Assembly: GCA_963698495.1 (NCBI GenBank)
Contig: CAVORB010000013.1
Coordinates: 248,001 to 312,000, forward strand
Direction of reading: 5' to 3'
From: CAVORB01 sp963698495
GTDB taxonomy: Bacteria > Pseudomonadota > Gammaproteobacteria > Chromatiales > Chromatiaceae
DNA length: 64,000 bases
Shown: one piece after another, positions 1 through 7,270 of the stretch
Layout of the letters: the number at the start of each line of letters is the position of its first letter
How positions within the stretch are numbered: the stretch's first letter is position 1
Position numbers and translations under genes: made by a program
The notes under the pieces: generated by a model
Database searches by the model: none
Told to the model about the DNA's origin: nothing
What the model saw: the letters and a program-made list of their open reading frames with translations, nothing else

Positions 1-281
1 ATCCGGTGCTGCGCTGCATCGTACGTATCGACTCGCGCACCGCGATCCTGCTCAACGACGCTCTGTACAGCCAGGAAGGACCGTCGAGAATGGCGTCGCA
101 CCTTGCCGCGGCGCTGCGCAATCCGCAGATCGACGAATCGGGGAAACGATGCACAATTCAGGTAGCGGGCATGCAGCCGATCCTGATCAGCATCGACCAA
201 TACTCGGACGCGGACGGCAATGCCGTGGAACCCGACTCGCCGGCATTGGATCACCGGGTGGTGTCCATCCTGCCGGCGTGA
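1..281 (+). CDS. Unrecognised protein, probably the 3' end of a gene entering from the left
   Basis: The frame is open from the left edge of the window to a TGA at 279-281. A GTG at position 6 could be a start, but no ribosome binding site can be seen because the window begins there, so a truncated C-terminus of at least 91 residues is more likely. It has no signal peptide, membrane segment or motif that I recognise; it ends with an acidic stretch and VVSILPA. It converges on aceK with an 11-base gap. I cannot assign a function. Confidence 0.45.
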   Translation, partial: PVLRCIVRIDSRTAILLNDALYSQEGPSRMASHLAAALRNPQIDESGKRCTIQVAGMQPILISIDQYSDADGNAVEPDSPALDHRVVSILPA

Positions 282-292
282 GCCGCAATCCG

Positions 293-2080
293 TCAGGCGC
301 TGGCCGCCCTTTGGGGCATCGCCTCGCTGGGCGTCGGTAGCGACGCGCTTGCTTCCTCGCGCCGCCGGAAACGCCGATCCGCCTGGTAAGGGAAGACGTC
401 CTCCAGACGCCCGGCACGGATGCTCTCCTGCCGCTGCCGCCACCAATCGGCGTCCAGCAGGTCCCCATGATGCTCGAGGAAGACCCTCCGGATGCGGGGA
501 TCGTTGAGCAGGAACGTCTCGAACTCCTCCGGAAAAACGTCGTCGGGACCTACCGAGTACCAGGGCTCGTCGGACATCTCCAGCTCGGGGTACGGGGCCT
601 CGGGGATGTACCGGAAGTTGCACTCGGTCAGGTAGCAAAGCTCGTCGTAGTCGTAGAAAACCACCCGCCCCTGGCGCGTGACGCCGAAGTTCTTGAACAG
701 AAAATCGCCGGGAAAGATGTTGGCCGCCGCGAGCTGGCGGATGGCGTCCCCGTACTCCTTGACCGCGTGGGTCAGCTCCTCGTCGTCTGCCGTCTTCATA
801 TACAGGTTCAGCGGCGTCATCCGCCGCTCGATGTAGAGATGCTTGACGATGAGCTGCTCCTCTTCGACCTCAATGCTGCCCGCGGCCTCTTCCCGAAGTA
901 AATCCATCAACTCGTCTGAGAACCGGTCCAGCGGGAATGCGACGTGGGAGTACTCCCAGGAGTCGGCCATGCGGCCCACCCGATCGTGGAGCTTCACCAG
1001 CTGGTATTTCGCCTTGACCGTCTCGCGCGTCATCTCCTTGGGGGGCGGGAAGCGGTCCTTGATCACCTTGAACACGTAGGGGAACGAGGGCAGGGTGAAG
1101 ACGCACATCACCATGCCGCGGATGCCCGGCGCCACCACGAAGTGGTCCCCGGAGTAGCGCAGGTGCTTGAGGAAGTCGCGGTAGAACTCCGCCTTGCCGA
1201 ATTTCTGCAGTCCGATGGCGGTGTAGAGCTCGGCCTTGGACTTGCGCGGCATCAGCGGGCGCAGGAAATCGACCACCGCCGCCGGAACCTCGGTGTCGAC
1301 CATGAAATAGGCGCGCGAGAAGCTGAAGATGTCCGACAGCGCATCCGCGCCCGTCAATAGCGTGTCGACGTAGATCCCGCCCTGCTCGTCGTTCAGCACC
1401 GCCATGACGAAGGGCACCTGATCGGCGCCGTTGATGGCCTTGCCGATGATGTAGGCCGCCTTGTTGCGGAAGAACGGGGTGTTGAGCACCGCGAGCTGGA
1501 AATTCTGCTGGCGCCCACGCCGGGCCGGAAACTGTCTGCGGATGGCACGCAAGAGGTCGCAGAGATCCGCCCGCCGGTGGCGATAGGGGAGCCGGAAGTC
1601 GAAGCTCTGGAGGATGGCGCAGACCACGCGGCAGAAACCGTCGCGCGCCGGATAGTAGACGCGGTAGATGGGAACGTCGGCCTCGAGGTGCTCGGTGGAG
1701 ACCGCGGGCCAGACGAAGATGTTGTCGTTGTTGTAGTAGCTGCGGTGAAACAGCCGACAGAAGACGGAATTGTAGTAGGTCTCCGCCAGCTCGGGCTGGT
1801 GATGCAGAGGCAGCAGGCGCAGGTACTCCACCTTGACCCGGCGCCACAGGGGCTCGTCGAGGTCTTCGATGCCGAAGCGCTCCCGGATCAGGACGAGCGT
1901 CTCCTCCACCCGCAGATCGTAGTAGCTGATGCGTTCGCGGGCGGCTACCTGCACCGCCGACCAGTCCGCGTCCTCGAAACGCTGCTTGGCGCCGATGGTG
2001 ATCTCGCGGAACAGCCGGTAGTGGCGCTCGAACCCGTCGAGGATCGACTGCGCGATGTGTTTAGCCTGTAGCCATGCCAT
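293..2080 (-). CDS. aceK: Isocitrate dehydrogenase kinase/phosphatase AceK
   Basis: The 595-residue product is full length for AceK, the bifunctional enzyme that phosphorylates and dephosphorylates isocitrate dehydrogenase and so sets the split between the TCA cycle and the glyoxylate shunt. The N-terminal regulatory half is recognisable (FERHYRLFREIT, then SYYNNDNIFVWPAVS). The kinase-like half has the AceK ATP-binding loop APGIRGMVMCVFTLPSFPYV at about residue 320 and the catalytic/metal segment GDFLFKNFGVT...FYDYDE at about 455-475. The last roughly 30 residues are a basic, Ala/Ser-rich tail not expected to be structured. It is the third gene of aceA-rraA-aceK, 55 bases after rraA. AceK normally follows aceA, so context and sequence agree. 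Confidence 0.96.
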   Translation of the reverse strand: MAWLQAKHIAQSILDGFERHYRLFREITIGAKQRFEDADWSAVQVAARERISYYDLRVEETLVLIRERFGIEDLDEPLWRRVKVEYLRLLPLHHQPELAETYYNSVFCRLFHRSYYNNDNIFVWPAVSTEHLEADVPIYRVYYPARDGFCRVVCAILQSFDFRLPYRHRRADLCDLLRAIRRQFPARRGRQQNFQLAVLNTPFFRNKAAYIIGKAINGADQVPFVMAVLNDEQGGIYVDTLLTGADALSDIFSFSRAYFMVDTEVPAAVVDFLRPLMPRKSKAELYTAIGLQKFGKAEFYRDFLKHLRYSGDHFVVAPGIRGMVMCVFTLPSFPYVFKVIKDRFPPPKEMTRETVKAKYQLVKLHDRVGRMADSWEYSHVAFPLDRFSDELMDLLREEAAGSIEVEEEQLIVKHLYIERRMTPLNLYMKTADDEELTHAVKEYGDAIRQLAAANIFPGDFLFKNFGVTRQGRVVFYDYDELCYLTECNFRYIPEAPYPELEMSDEPWYSVGPDDVFPEEFETFLLNDPRIRRVFLEHHGDLLDADWWRQRQESIRAGRLEDVFPYQADRRFRRREEASASLPTPSEAMPQRAASA

Positions 2081-2135
2081 TGCCGTGCCCCTTACAGGCC
2101 CCTGCGGCCGGACAACGCCCGGCCGTGGAGGCCGA

Positions 2136-2615
2136 TCAGACTAGGGCCACCTCGCCGACGAGGACGCCGTCCTCGTCGCAATAGACCCAGTCCCCTGGTC
2201 GGAAGGTTACGCCGGCGAAGCTCACGGGGAGATCACGCTGTCCCTCCCCCCGCCGCACGCTCTTGCGCGGGTTGGCGGCCAGCGCCTTTACCCCGAGGTC
2301 CATCCCGGAAAGCTCGGCGGAGTCGCGGACACAGCCGTACAGGAGCACCCCCGCCCAACCGTTTTCCACCGCGCTCTCGGCGATCAGGTCGCCGAGCATG
2401 GCGCAACGCAGGGAGCCACCAGCGTCCACCACCAGCACCCTGCCCGCGCCCGGCTCCGCGAGGGCGGCCTTGACCTGGGTGTTGTCCTCGAAGCACTTGA
2501 CCGTCGCGACAGGGCCGGCGAACCGGCGCCTGCCACCGAAGTCCCGGAACCGGGGCTCGCACACCCTGACCCGATCCTCGTGCCGGTCGTAGAGGTCGGC
2601 GGTCTTGAAATCCAT
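2136..2615 (-). CDS. rraA: RraA-family protein (RNase E regulator / HMG-OAA aldolase fold)
   Basis: The 159-residue protein has the RraA signature GGSLRCAMLGDLIAESAVEN followed by NGWAG and GCVRDS. RraA of E. coli binds RNase E and inhibits it; close relatives are class II 4-hydroxy-4-methyl-2-oxoglutarate/oxaloacetate aldolases with the same fold, and sequence alone does not separate the two reliably. The length and absence of extensions fit either. Its start lies 6 bases after the aceA stop, so it is almost certainly co-transcribed with aceA and aceK. That position makes a role linked to C4 acid metabolism worth keeping open. The family call is firm; the function is inferred. Confidence 0.88.
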   Translation of the reverse strand: MDFKTADLYDRHEDRVRVCEPRFRDFGGRRRFAGPVATVKCFEDNTQVKAALAEPGAGRVLVVDAGGSLRCAMLGDLIAESAVENGWAGVLLYGCVRDSAELSGMDLGVKALAANPRKSVRRGEGQRDLPVSFAGVTFRPGDWVYCDEDGVLVGEVALV

Positions 2616-2621
2616 GGAACC

Positions 2622-3953
2622 TCAGCGGGTGACCGCTGCCTTGTCGCCGTAGAACTGCTCCTCCTCGGTCGAGCCCGTGAGTGCGGTGACGGAGGAGCTG
2701 CCACCCTGGATGGTGGTGGTCACGTCGTCGAAGTAGCCGGCGCCCACCTCCTGCTGGTGGGAAACGAAGGTGTAGCCGCGGTCGCGGGCGGCGAACTCCG
2801 GCTCCTGGACCTTCTGAACATAATGTTTCATGCCCTCGCCACGCGCGTAGTCGTAGGCAAGGTCGAACATGTTGAACCACATGTTGTGGATGCCGGCGAG
2901 GGTGATGAACTGGTACTTGTAGCCCATGTCCGAGAGCTCATCCTGGAACTTGGCGATGGTGGCGTCGTCCAGGTTCTTCTTCCAGTTGAAGGAGGGCGAA
3001 CAGTTGTAGGCAAGCAGCTTGTTCGGATTCTTCTCCAGCACCGCCTGGGCGAACTCCCGGGCGAAGCCGAGGTCCGGGGTGCCGGTCTCGCACCACACCA
3101 GGTCGGCGAAGGGGGCGTAAGCCAGGCCACGTGAGATGGCCTGCTCCAGGCCGTTCTTGACCCGGTAGAAGCCCTCGTTGGTGCGCTCGCCGGTGAGGAA
3201 GGGCTGATCGTTTGGATCGACGTCGTTTGTCAGCAGGTTGGCCGCCTCCGCATCGGTGCGCGCCAGCACCAGGGTAGGCACCCCCATGACGTCGGCCGCA
3301 AGGCGCGCCGCGACCAGCTTCTCCACCGCCTCCTGGCTCGGCACCAGCACCTTGCCGCCCATGTGTCCGCATTTTTTCACCGCGGCGAGCTGGTCCTCGT
3401 AGTGCACACCGGCGGCGCCGGCGGCGATCATGTTCTTCATCAGCTCGAAGGCGTTGAGCACGCCACCGAAGCCAGCCTCGGCATCCGCGACGATCGGCAG
3501 GAAGTAGTCGATGTAGCCCTCGTCGCCGGGACCTACGCCGCGGGACCACTGGATCTCATCGGCACGCTTGAAGGCGTTGTTGATGCGCCGGACCATGGTG
3601 GGAACCGAGTCGTAGGCGTACAGGGACTGGTCGGGGTACATGGTCTCCGAGGTGTTGCCATCCGCGGCCACCTGCCAGCCGGAGAGATAGATGGCCTCGA
3701 TCCCGGCCTTGGCCTGCTGCATCGCCTGACCGGCGGTGATGGCCCCCATGCAGTTCACGTAGCCCTTCTTGGCGCCGCCGTGAACGAGCTCCCACAGCTT
3801 CTCCGCCCCCCTGCGGGCATAGGTGTGCTCGGGCTGGACGGAACCGCGCAAGCGCACCACGTCGGCGGCTGAGTAACCACGCTTCACGTCCGTCCAACGT
3901 GGATTCTCGGCCCAATCCTTCTCCAGGGCCTGGATCTGATCGTCTCGGGTCAT
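2622..3953 (-). CDS. aceA: Isocitrate lyase
   Basis: Isocitrate lyase splits isocitrate to glyoxylate and succinate, the first step of the glyoxylate shunt. From the ATG at 3953 the protein is 443 residues, and the catalytic signature KKCGH falls at residues 193-197 with Cys195, the position expected for the E. coli enzyme. WQVAADGN, YPDQSLYAY and the C-terminal ITLAGIHNMWFNMFDLAYDY are also typical. The frame is open 32 codons further upstream to 4049, but the start at 3953 is preferred because GAGG lies about 10 bases upstream and it begins at the family start (MTRDDQIQALEKDW). It is first in aceA-rraA-aceK. Malate synthase, the partner enzyme, is not in the window. Confidence 0.97.
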   Translation of the reverse strand: MTRDDQIQALEKDWAENPRWTDVKRGYSAADVVRLRGSVQPEHTYARRGAEKLWELVHGGAKKGYVNCMGAITAGQAMQQAKAGIEAIYLSGWQVAADGNTSETMYPDQSLYAYDSVPTMVRRINNAFKRADEIQWSRGVGPGDEGYIDYFLPIVADAEAGFGGVLNAFELMKNMIAAGAAGVHYEDQLAAVKKCGHMGGKVLVPSQEAVEKLVAARLAADVMGVPTLVLARTDAEAANLLTNDVDPNDQPFLTGERTNEGFYRVKNGLEQAISRGLAYAPFADLVWCETGTPDLGFAREFAQAVLEKNPNKLLAYNCSPSFNWKKNLDDATIAKFQDELSDMGYKYQFITLAGIHNMWFNMFDLAYDYARGEGMKHYVQKVQEPEFAARDRGYTFVSHQQEVGAGYFDDVTTTIQGGSSSVTALTGSTEEEQFYGDKAAVTR

Positions 3954-4133
3954 TTTCTCTATCCTCAAGTGGTCGTGGGAGTCGATAAGGCGTTGCCTGG
4001 CAGGCTCCTCGTCTCTTCGACCGCAGCGCAATCCCTGCATGACGATCACCGGTGGTGCCGGGTCGGCGGTTCTTTACCTAAGCTCTCCGGTCAGGTTTTA
4101 GCGAAAAGTAGACGCTGAGGGAGTATTTGGAAA

Positions 4134-4161
4134 GGCAATTCGATTAATTCTATTAATTGCC
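4134..4161. promoter_or_regulatory. 28-bp imperfect palindrome in the aceA upstream region
   Basis: Arms GGCAATT (4134-4140) and AATTGCC (4155-4161) are perfect inverted repeats, and the AT-rich centre contains ATTAAT twice, three bases apart. It lies about 170-200 bases upstream of aceA within the 375-base gap 3954-4328, in DNA much more AT-rich than its surroundings. The rest of that gap holds only the terminator at 4236-4260. The palindrome could be an operator or part of a promoter for aceA. No regulator can be named. Confidence 0.4.
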
Positions 4162-4235
4162 AAAACAAATTCTTCTTGCGGAAGCCCCGCAGCGGCGACC
4201 TGAAACAAGCCCGGCACGCATCGGCTCTCCGAACC

Positions 4236-4260
4236 AAAAAACCCGGCATCCGCCGGGTTC
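4236..4260 (-). terminator. Rho-independent terminator of the Met/Gly-rich repeat gene
   Basis: A perfect 8-bp stem, AACCCGGC (4240-4247) and GCCGGGTT (4252-4259), has a 4-base loop. On the minus strand it is followed by a run of six T. It sits about 70 bases past the repeat gene's stop and points the same way. Confidence 0.85.
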
Positions 4261-4328
4261 TGAACGACATGGCAGTCCGAGACAAGGGACCCCCGCCAAT
4301 TCCGGGGATCCCCAGTCTCAGCAACCAG

Positions 4329-5433
4329 CTACTTCCAGAACTGCCACCAAGGGCTACCGCCGCCCATACCCTGCATCCCGGACATGCCGCCCATTCCGGA
4401 CATGCCGCTCATGCCGCCCATTCCGGACATACCGCTCATGCCACCCATTCCGGACATGCCGCTCATGCCGCCCATTCCGGACATGCCGCTCATGCCGCCC
4501 ATTCCGGACATACCGCTCATGCCACCCATTCCGGACATACCGCTCATGCCACCCATTCCGGACATGCCGCTCATGCCGCCCATTCCGGACATGCCGCTCA
4601 TGCCGCCCATTCCGGACATGCCGCCCATTCCGGACATGCCGCCCATTCCGGACATGCCGCCCATTCCGGACATACCGCCCATGCCGGACATGCCGCCCAT
4701 TCCGGACATACCGCCCATGCCGGACATGCCGCCCATTCCGGACATGCCGCCCATGCCGGACATGCCGCCCATGCCGGACATCCCGCCCATGCCGGACATC
4801 CCGCCCATGCCGGACATCCCGCCCATGCCGGACATCCCGCCCATGCCGGACATCCCGCCCATGCCGGACATGCCGCCCATGCCGGACATCCCGCCCATGC
4901 CGGACATCCCGCCCATGCCGGACATCCCGCCCATGCCGGACATCCCGCCCATGCCGGACATCCCGCCCATGCCGGACATCCCGCCCATGCCGGACATGCC
5001 GCCCATGCCGGACATGCCGCCCATCCCGGACATGCCGCCCATGCCGGACATACCGCCCATGCCGGACATGCCGCCCATCCCGGACATGCCGCCCATACCG
5101 CCCATGCCGGACATGCCGCCCATGCCGGACATGCCGCCCATTCCGGACATGCCGCCCATGCCGGACATACCGCCCATGCCGGACATACCGCCCATTCCGG
5201 ACATGCCACCCATTCCGGACATGCCGCCCATGACCGCCCATACCGCTCATGCCGGACATGCCGCCCATATCCCTTTGCTTCGGATACAGGTAGATCTCGC
5301 CCGACGGCGTCGTCTGGTAATAACCGCCCATCCCGCTAAATGCGCCCATATTGGGCTTTGCCTCTTGCGCAGAGACGGCAGGGACGAAAATGAGCGCAAC
5401 ACTGACCGCTACAAAGAGCTTATTTAGGTGCAT
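4329..5433 (-). CDS. Secreted Met/Gly-rich repeat protein, frame broken by a 1-nt insertion at about 5232
   Basis: The start at 5433 is well supported by GGGAGG 6-11 bases upstream. The first 22 residues are a Sec signal peptide (MHLNKLFVAVSVALIFVPAVSA, cut before QEAKPN here only by inference). A short Tyr-containing segment (GYYQTTPSGEIYLYPKQRD) leads into MGGMSGMSGMGG. There an extra base at about 5232 shifts the frame. Removing it gives one protein of about 368 residues with roughly 33 MGGMSG hexapeptides, then eight MGGMSGMSG nonapeptides, ending GGGSPWWQFWK. As written, the signal-peptide frame instead runs on to 4354 as an Arg/His-rich RHVRHG repeat. The aromatic C-terminal tag and the terminator just beyond the MGGMSG frame support that frame as the real one. 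The family is unknown to me; Met-rich metal binding or a structural envelope role are guesses. Confidence 0.7.
4381..5240. repeat. Tandem array of 18-nt coding units (with 27-nt variants)
   Basis: The array is about 860 bases of near-identical 18-nt units. On the plus strand they alternate the elements CCGGACAT and GCCGCCCAT with scattered T/C/G third-position changes; the last eight units at the low-coordinate end are 27 nt. Both lengths are multiples of three, so units can be gained or lost without changing the encoded frame. The unit contains no stop codon in any of the six frames. It encodes MGGMSG on the minus strand in the frame judged to be real. Confidence 0.95.
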
Positions 5434-5466
5434 GGAATTCCTCCCGTGGGTTTACTTGTTCAGGAC

Positions 5467-5481
5467 GATCGTGGAACGATC
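5467..5481. promoter_or_regulatory. Perfect inverted repeat upstream of the repeat-protein gene
   Basis: GATCGT-GGA-ACGATC is a perfect 6-bp dyad with a 3-bp spacer, 34-48 bases upstream of the start at 5433. On the minus strand a TATAGACT element lies just upstream of it, so the dyad would fall around the transcription start. An operator is plausible, but no regulator family can be assigned. Confidence 0.4.
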
Positions 5482-5585
5482 AAGGCTAGTCTATAACGCC
5501 AGATGAAAGCGGCATCTGCCAGAATGGCATAGTCGAGGCGGGATCAGAGAAAGACAGGGCGGGATGGGGAAGGCTGGGTCGCGTA

Positions 5586-5981
5586 TCAACCCACGAGCCG
5601 CCGCCAGTATGTGGAACGCCAATAGTACAGGACCGTGGTGTCCGGCCAAGGGTAGGAATCGCCATAGGGGTTCCCGCGCACGGGGTGCTCGACGTTGTCG
5701 CTCCCGACATCGAGGAGACGCCAACCCGGGTCGGGCGTCTCACCTTCGAGCGGCTCACGTGTCTGTCCGATGTTGCGTCGCTCGGACGCCCCATACTTGC
5801 GGAAATTACGCTGAGCCTCCTCGAGGCTGACCATATTGCTGCTGCCTGGCATCAGCGGAAAGCGCAGTTGCGAGAGATCGTCTTCCCATCCACAAATGGG
5901 ACAGACCTGATGAAAGCCGGGCTGGTAGTCGAAGACCAGATAGCCGCAGCAGGGACAGGGAAACTTGGTCTGATCTTGCAT
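5586..5981 (-). CDS. Cysteine-rich CPCC-domain protein
   Basis: The 131-residue soluble protein has an N-terminal CPCCGYLVF and CPICGWEDD, two pairs of cysteines that match the Cys_rich_CPCC family and would suit a small zinc ribbon. After them come SSNMVSLEEAQRNFRKYGASE and a C-terminal segment rich in Trp and Tyr. AGGAG lies 4-8 bases upstream of the ATG. It is separated from the fba operon by a terminator and from the repeat gene by about 150 bases, so it is probably a single transcription unit. The family has no established function. Confidence 0.85.
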   Translation of the reverse strand: MQDQTKFPCPCCGYLVFDYQPGFHQVCPICGWEDDLSQLRFPLMPGSSNMVSLEEAQRNFRKYGASERRNIGQTREPLEGETPDPGWRLLDVGSDNVEHPVRGNPYGDSYPWPDTTVLYYWRSTYWRRLVG

Positions 5982-6059
5982 GCTTGCTCCTGCCGGAACG
6001 GCAGGCCCCCGTTTCCCGGTTCAGACTGCCGACTGACTATACATAACCCATGCCCAGAC

Positions 6060-6085
6060 AAAAAAGGGGCGCACGCGGCGCCCCT
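6060..6085 (-). terminator. Rho-independent terminator of the tkt-gap-pgk-pyk-fba operon
   Basis: The stem GGGGCGC (6067-6073) / GCGCCCC (6079-6085) has a 5-base loop and is followed on the minus strand by seven T. It lies about 70 bases past the fba stop and before the CPCC gene. Confidence 0.88.
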
Positions 6086-6153
6086 CAACGCGGTCTTCGC
6101 GCCGCTCCCTCCGCCGCAATCGGCGGAAAGGGGCTTTGCGGCAGTGCCTCTAC

Positions 6154-7218
6154 TCAGTTCACTTTGGGATCCAGTTCGCCCTTGGCGTAACGGTCCGTCA
6201 TGGCCTCCAACGAAAGGGCCCTGATCTTGGACGCGTTGCCGGCGGTACCGAAGGCCTCATAGCGATCCTTGCAGATGCCCTTCATGGCCTTCGTGGCCGC
6301 GATGAAGTACTTGCGCGGATCGAACTCCTTTGGGTTGTCGACCAGGTACTTGCGGATGGCGCCGGTAGAGGCCATACGCAGGTCGGTGTCGATGTTGACC
6401 TTGCGCACCCCGTGCTTGATGCCCTCGACGATCTCCTCGACCGGAACGCCGTAGGTCTCCCCCATCGCGCCGCCGTGCTCGTTGATGATCGCCAGCCAGT
6501 CCTGGGGGACCGAGGACGAGCCGTGCATCACCAGGTGGGTGTTCGGGATGCGGGCGTGGATCTCCTTGATGCGCTCGATGGCGAGGATGTCGCCGGTCGG
6601 CGGGCGGGTGAACTTGTAAGCGCCGTGGGAGGTGCCGATGGCGATGGCCAGCGCGTCTACCCCGGTCTTCTTGACGAAATCCGCGGCCTCCTCGGGATCC
6701 GTGAGCAGCTGGCTGTGGTCGAGCTTGCCCTCGGCGCCGATGCCGTCCTCTTCGCCGGCCATTCCGGTCTCCAGCGAGCCCAGGCAGCCCAGCTCGCCCT
6801 CGACGGAGACGCCGCAGGCGTGCGCCATCTGCACCACGGTGCGGGTAACGTCGACATTGTACTCATAGGAGGTCGGGGTCTTGCCGTCCTCGCCCAGCGA
6901 GCCGTCCATCATGACGGAGGAAAAGCCGAGCTGGATCGAGCGCTGGCAGACCGCGGCAGAGGTGCCGTGATCCTGGTGCATGCACACCGGGATGTGCGGC
7001 CACTCCTCGATGGCGGCCAGGATCAAATGGCGCAGGAAAGGCGCCCCCGCGTACTTCCGGGCTCCGGCCGAGGCCTGCACGATGACCGGCGAATCGGTCT
7101 CGTCGGCGGCCTCCATGATGGCGCGCATCTGCTCCAGGTTGTTGACGTTGAAAGCGGGTACGCCGTAACCGTGCTCGGCGGCGTGATCCAGCATCTGGCG
7201 GAGGGAAATCAGGGCCAT
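6154..7218 (-). CDS. fba: Class II fructose-1,6-bisphosphate aldolase (CbbA type)
   Basis: This zinc aldolase joins dihydroxyacetone phosphate with glyceraldehyde 3-phosphate (and with erythrose 4-phosphate in the Calvin cycle). The 354-residue length and the start MALISLRQMLDHAAEHGYG match the CbbA/FbaA subtype. VCMHQDHGTS carries a zinc-binding histidine next to the catalytic Asp, ELGCLGSLETGMAGEEDGIG gives the Glu-rich loop, and AIGTSHGAYK and HLVMHGSSSVPQ supply further active-site residues. GAGGAG precedes the start. It is the last gene of tkt-gap-pgk-pyk-fba, 50 bases after pyk, and the terminator at 6060-6085 ends the operon. Confidence 0.96.
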   Translation of the reverse strand: MALISLRQMLDHAAEHGYGVPAFNVNNLEQMRAIMEAADETDSPVIVQASAGARKYAGAPFLRHLILAAIEEWPHIPVCMHQDHGTSAAVCQRSIQLGFSSVMMDGSLGEDGKTPTSYEYNVDVTRTVVQMAHACGVSVEGELGCLGSLETGMAGEEDGIGAEGKLDHSQLLTDPEEAADFVKKTGVDALAIAIGTSHGAYKFTRPPTGDILAIERIKEIHARIPNTHLVMHGSSSVPQDWLAIINEHGGAMGETYGVPVEEIVEGIKHGVRKVNIDTDLRMASTGAIRKYLVDNPKEFDPRKYFIAATKAMKGICKDRYEAFGTAGNASKIRALSLEAMTDRYAKGELDPKVN

Positions 7219-7270
7219 ATCGTATCTCCTCGTTTATGTGTCGCGATGGATGGAACGGAATCGGTTCTGG

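Noticed and set aside
4381..5240. CRISPR-like array
   Set aside because: The units are contiguous 18-nt and 27-nt coding repeats with no unique spacers, and both lengths keep one reading frame.
4157..5427. Long plus-strand open frames across the repeat (HAAHSG, CRPFRT and PPIPDM types)
   Set aside because: They are by-products of a stop-free repeat unit; none has a ribosome binding site, signal peptide or terminator matching its direction.
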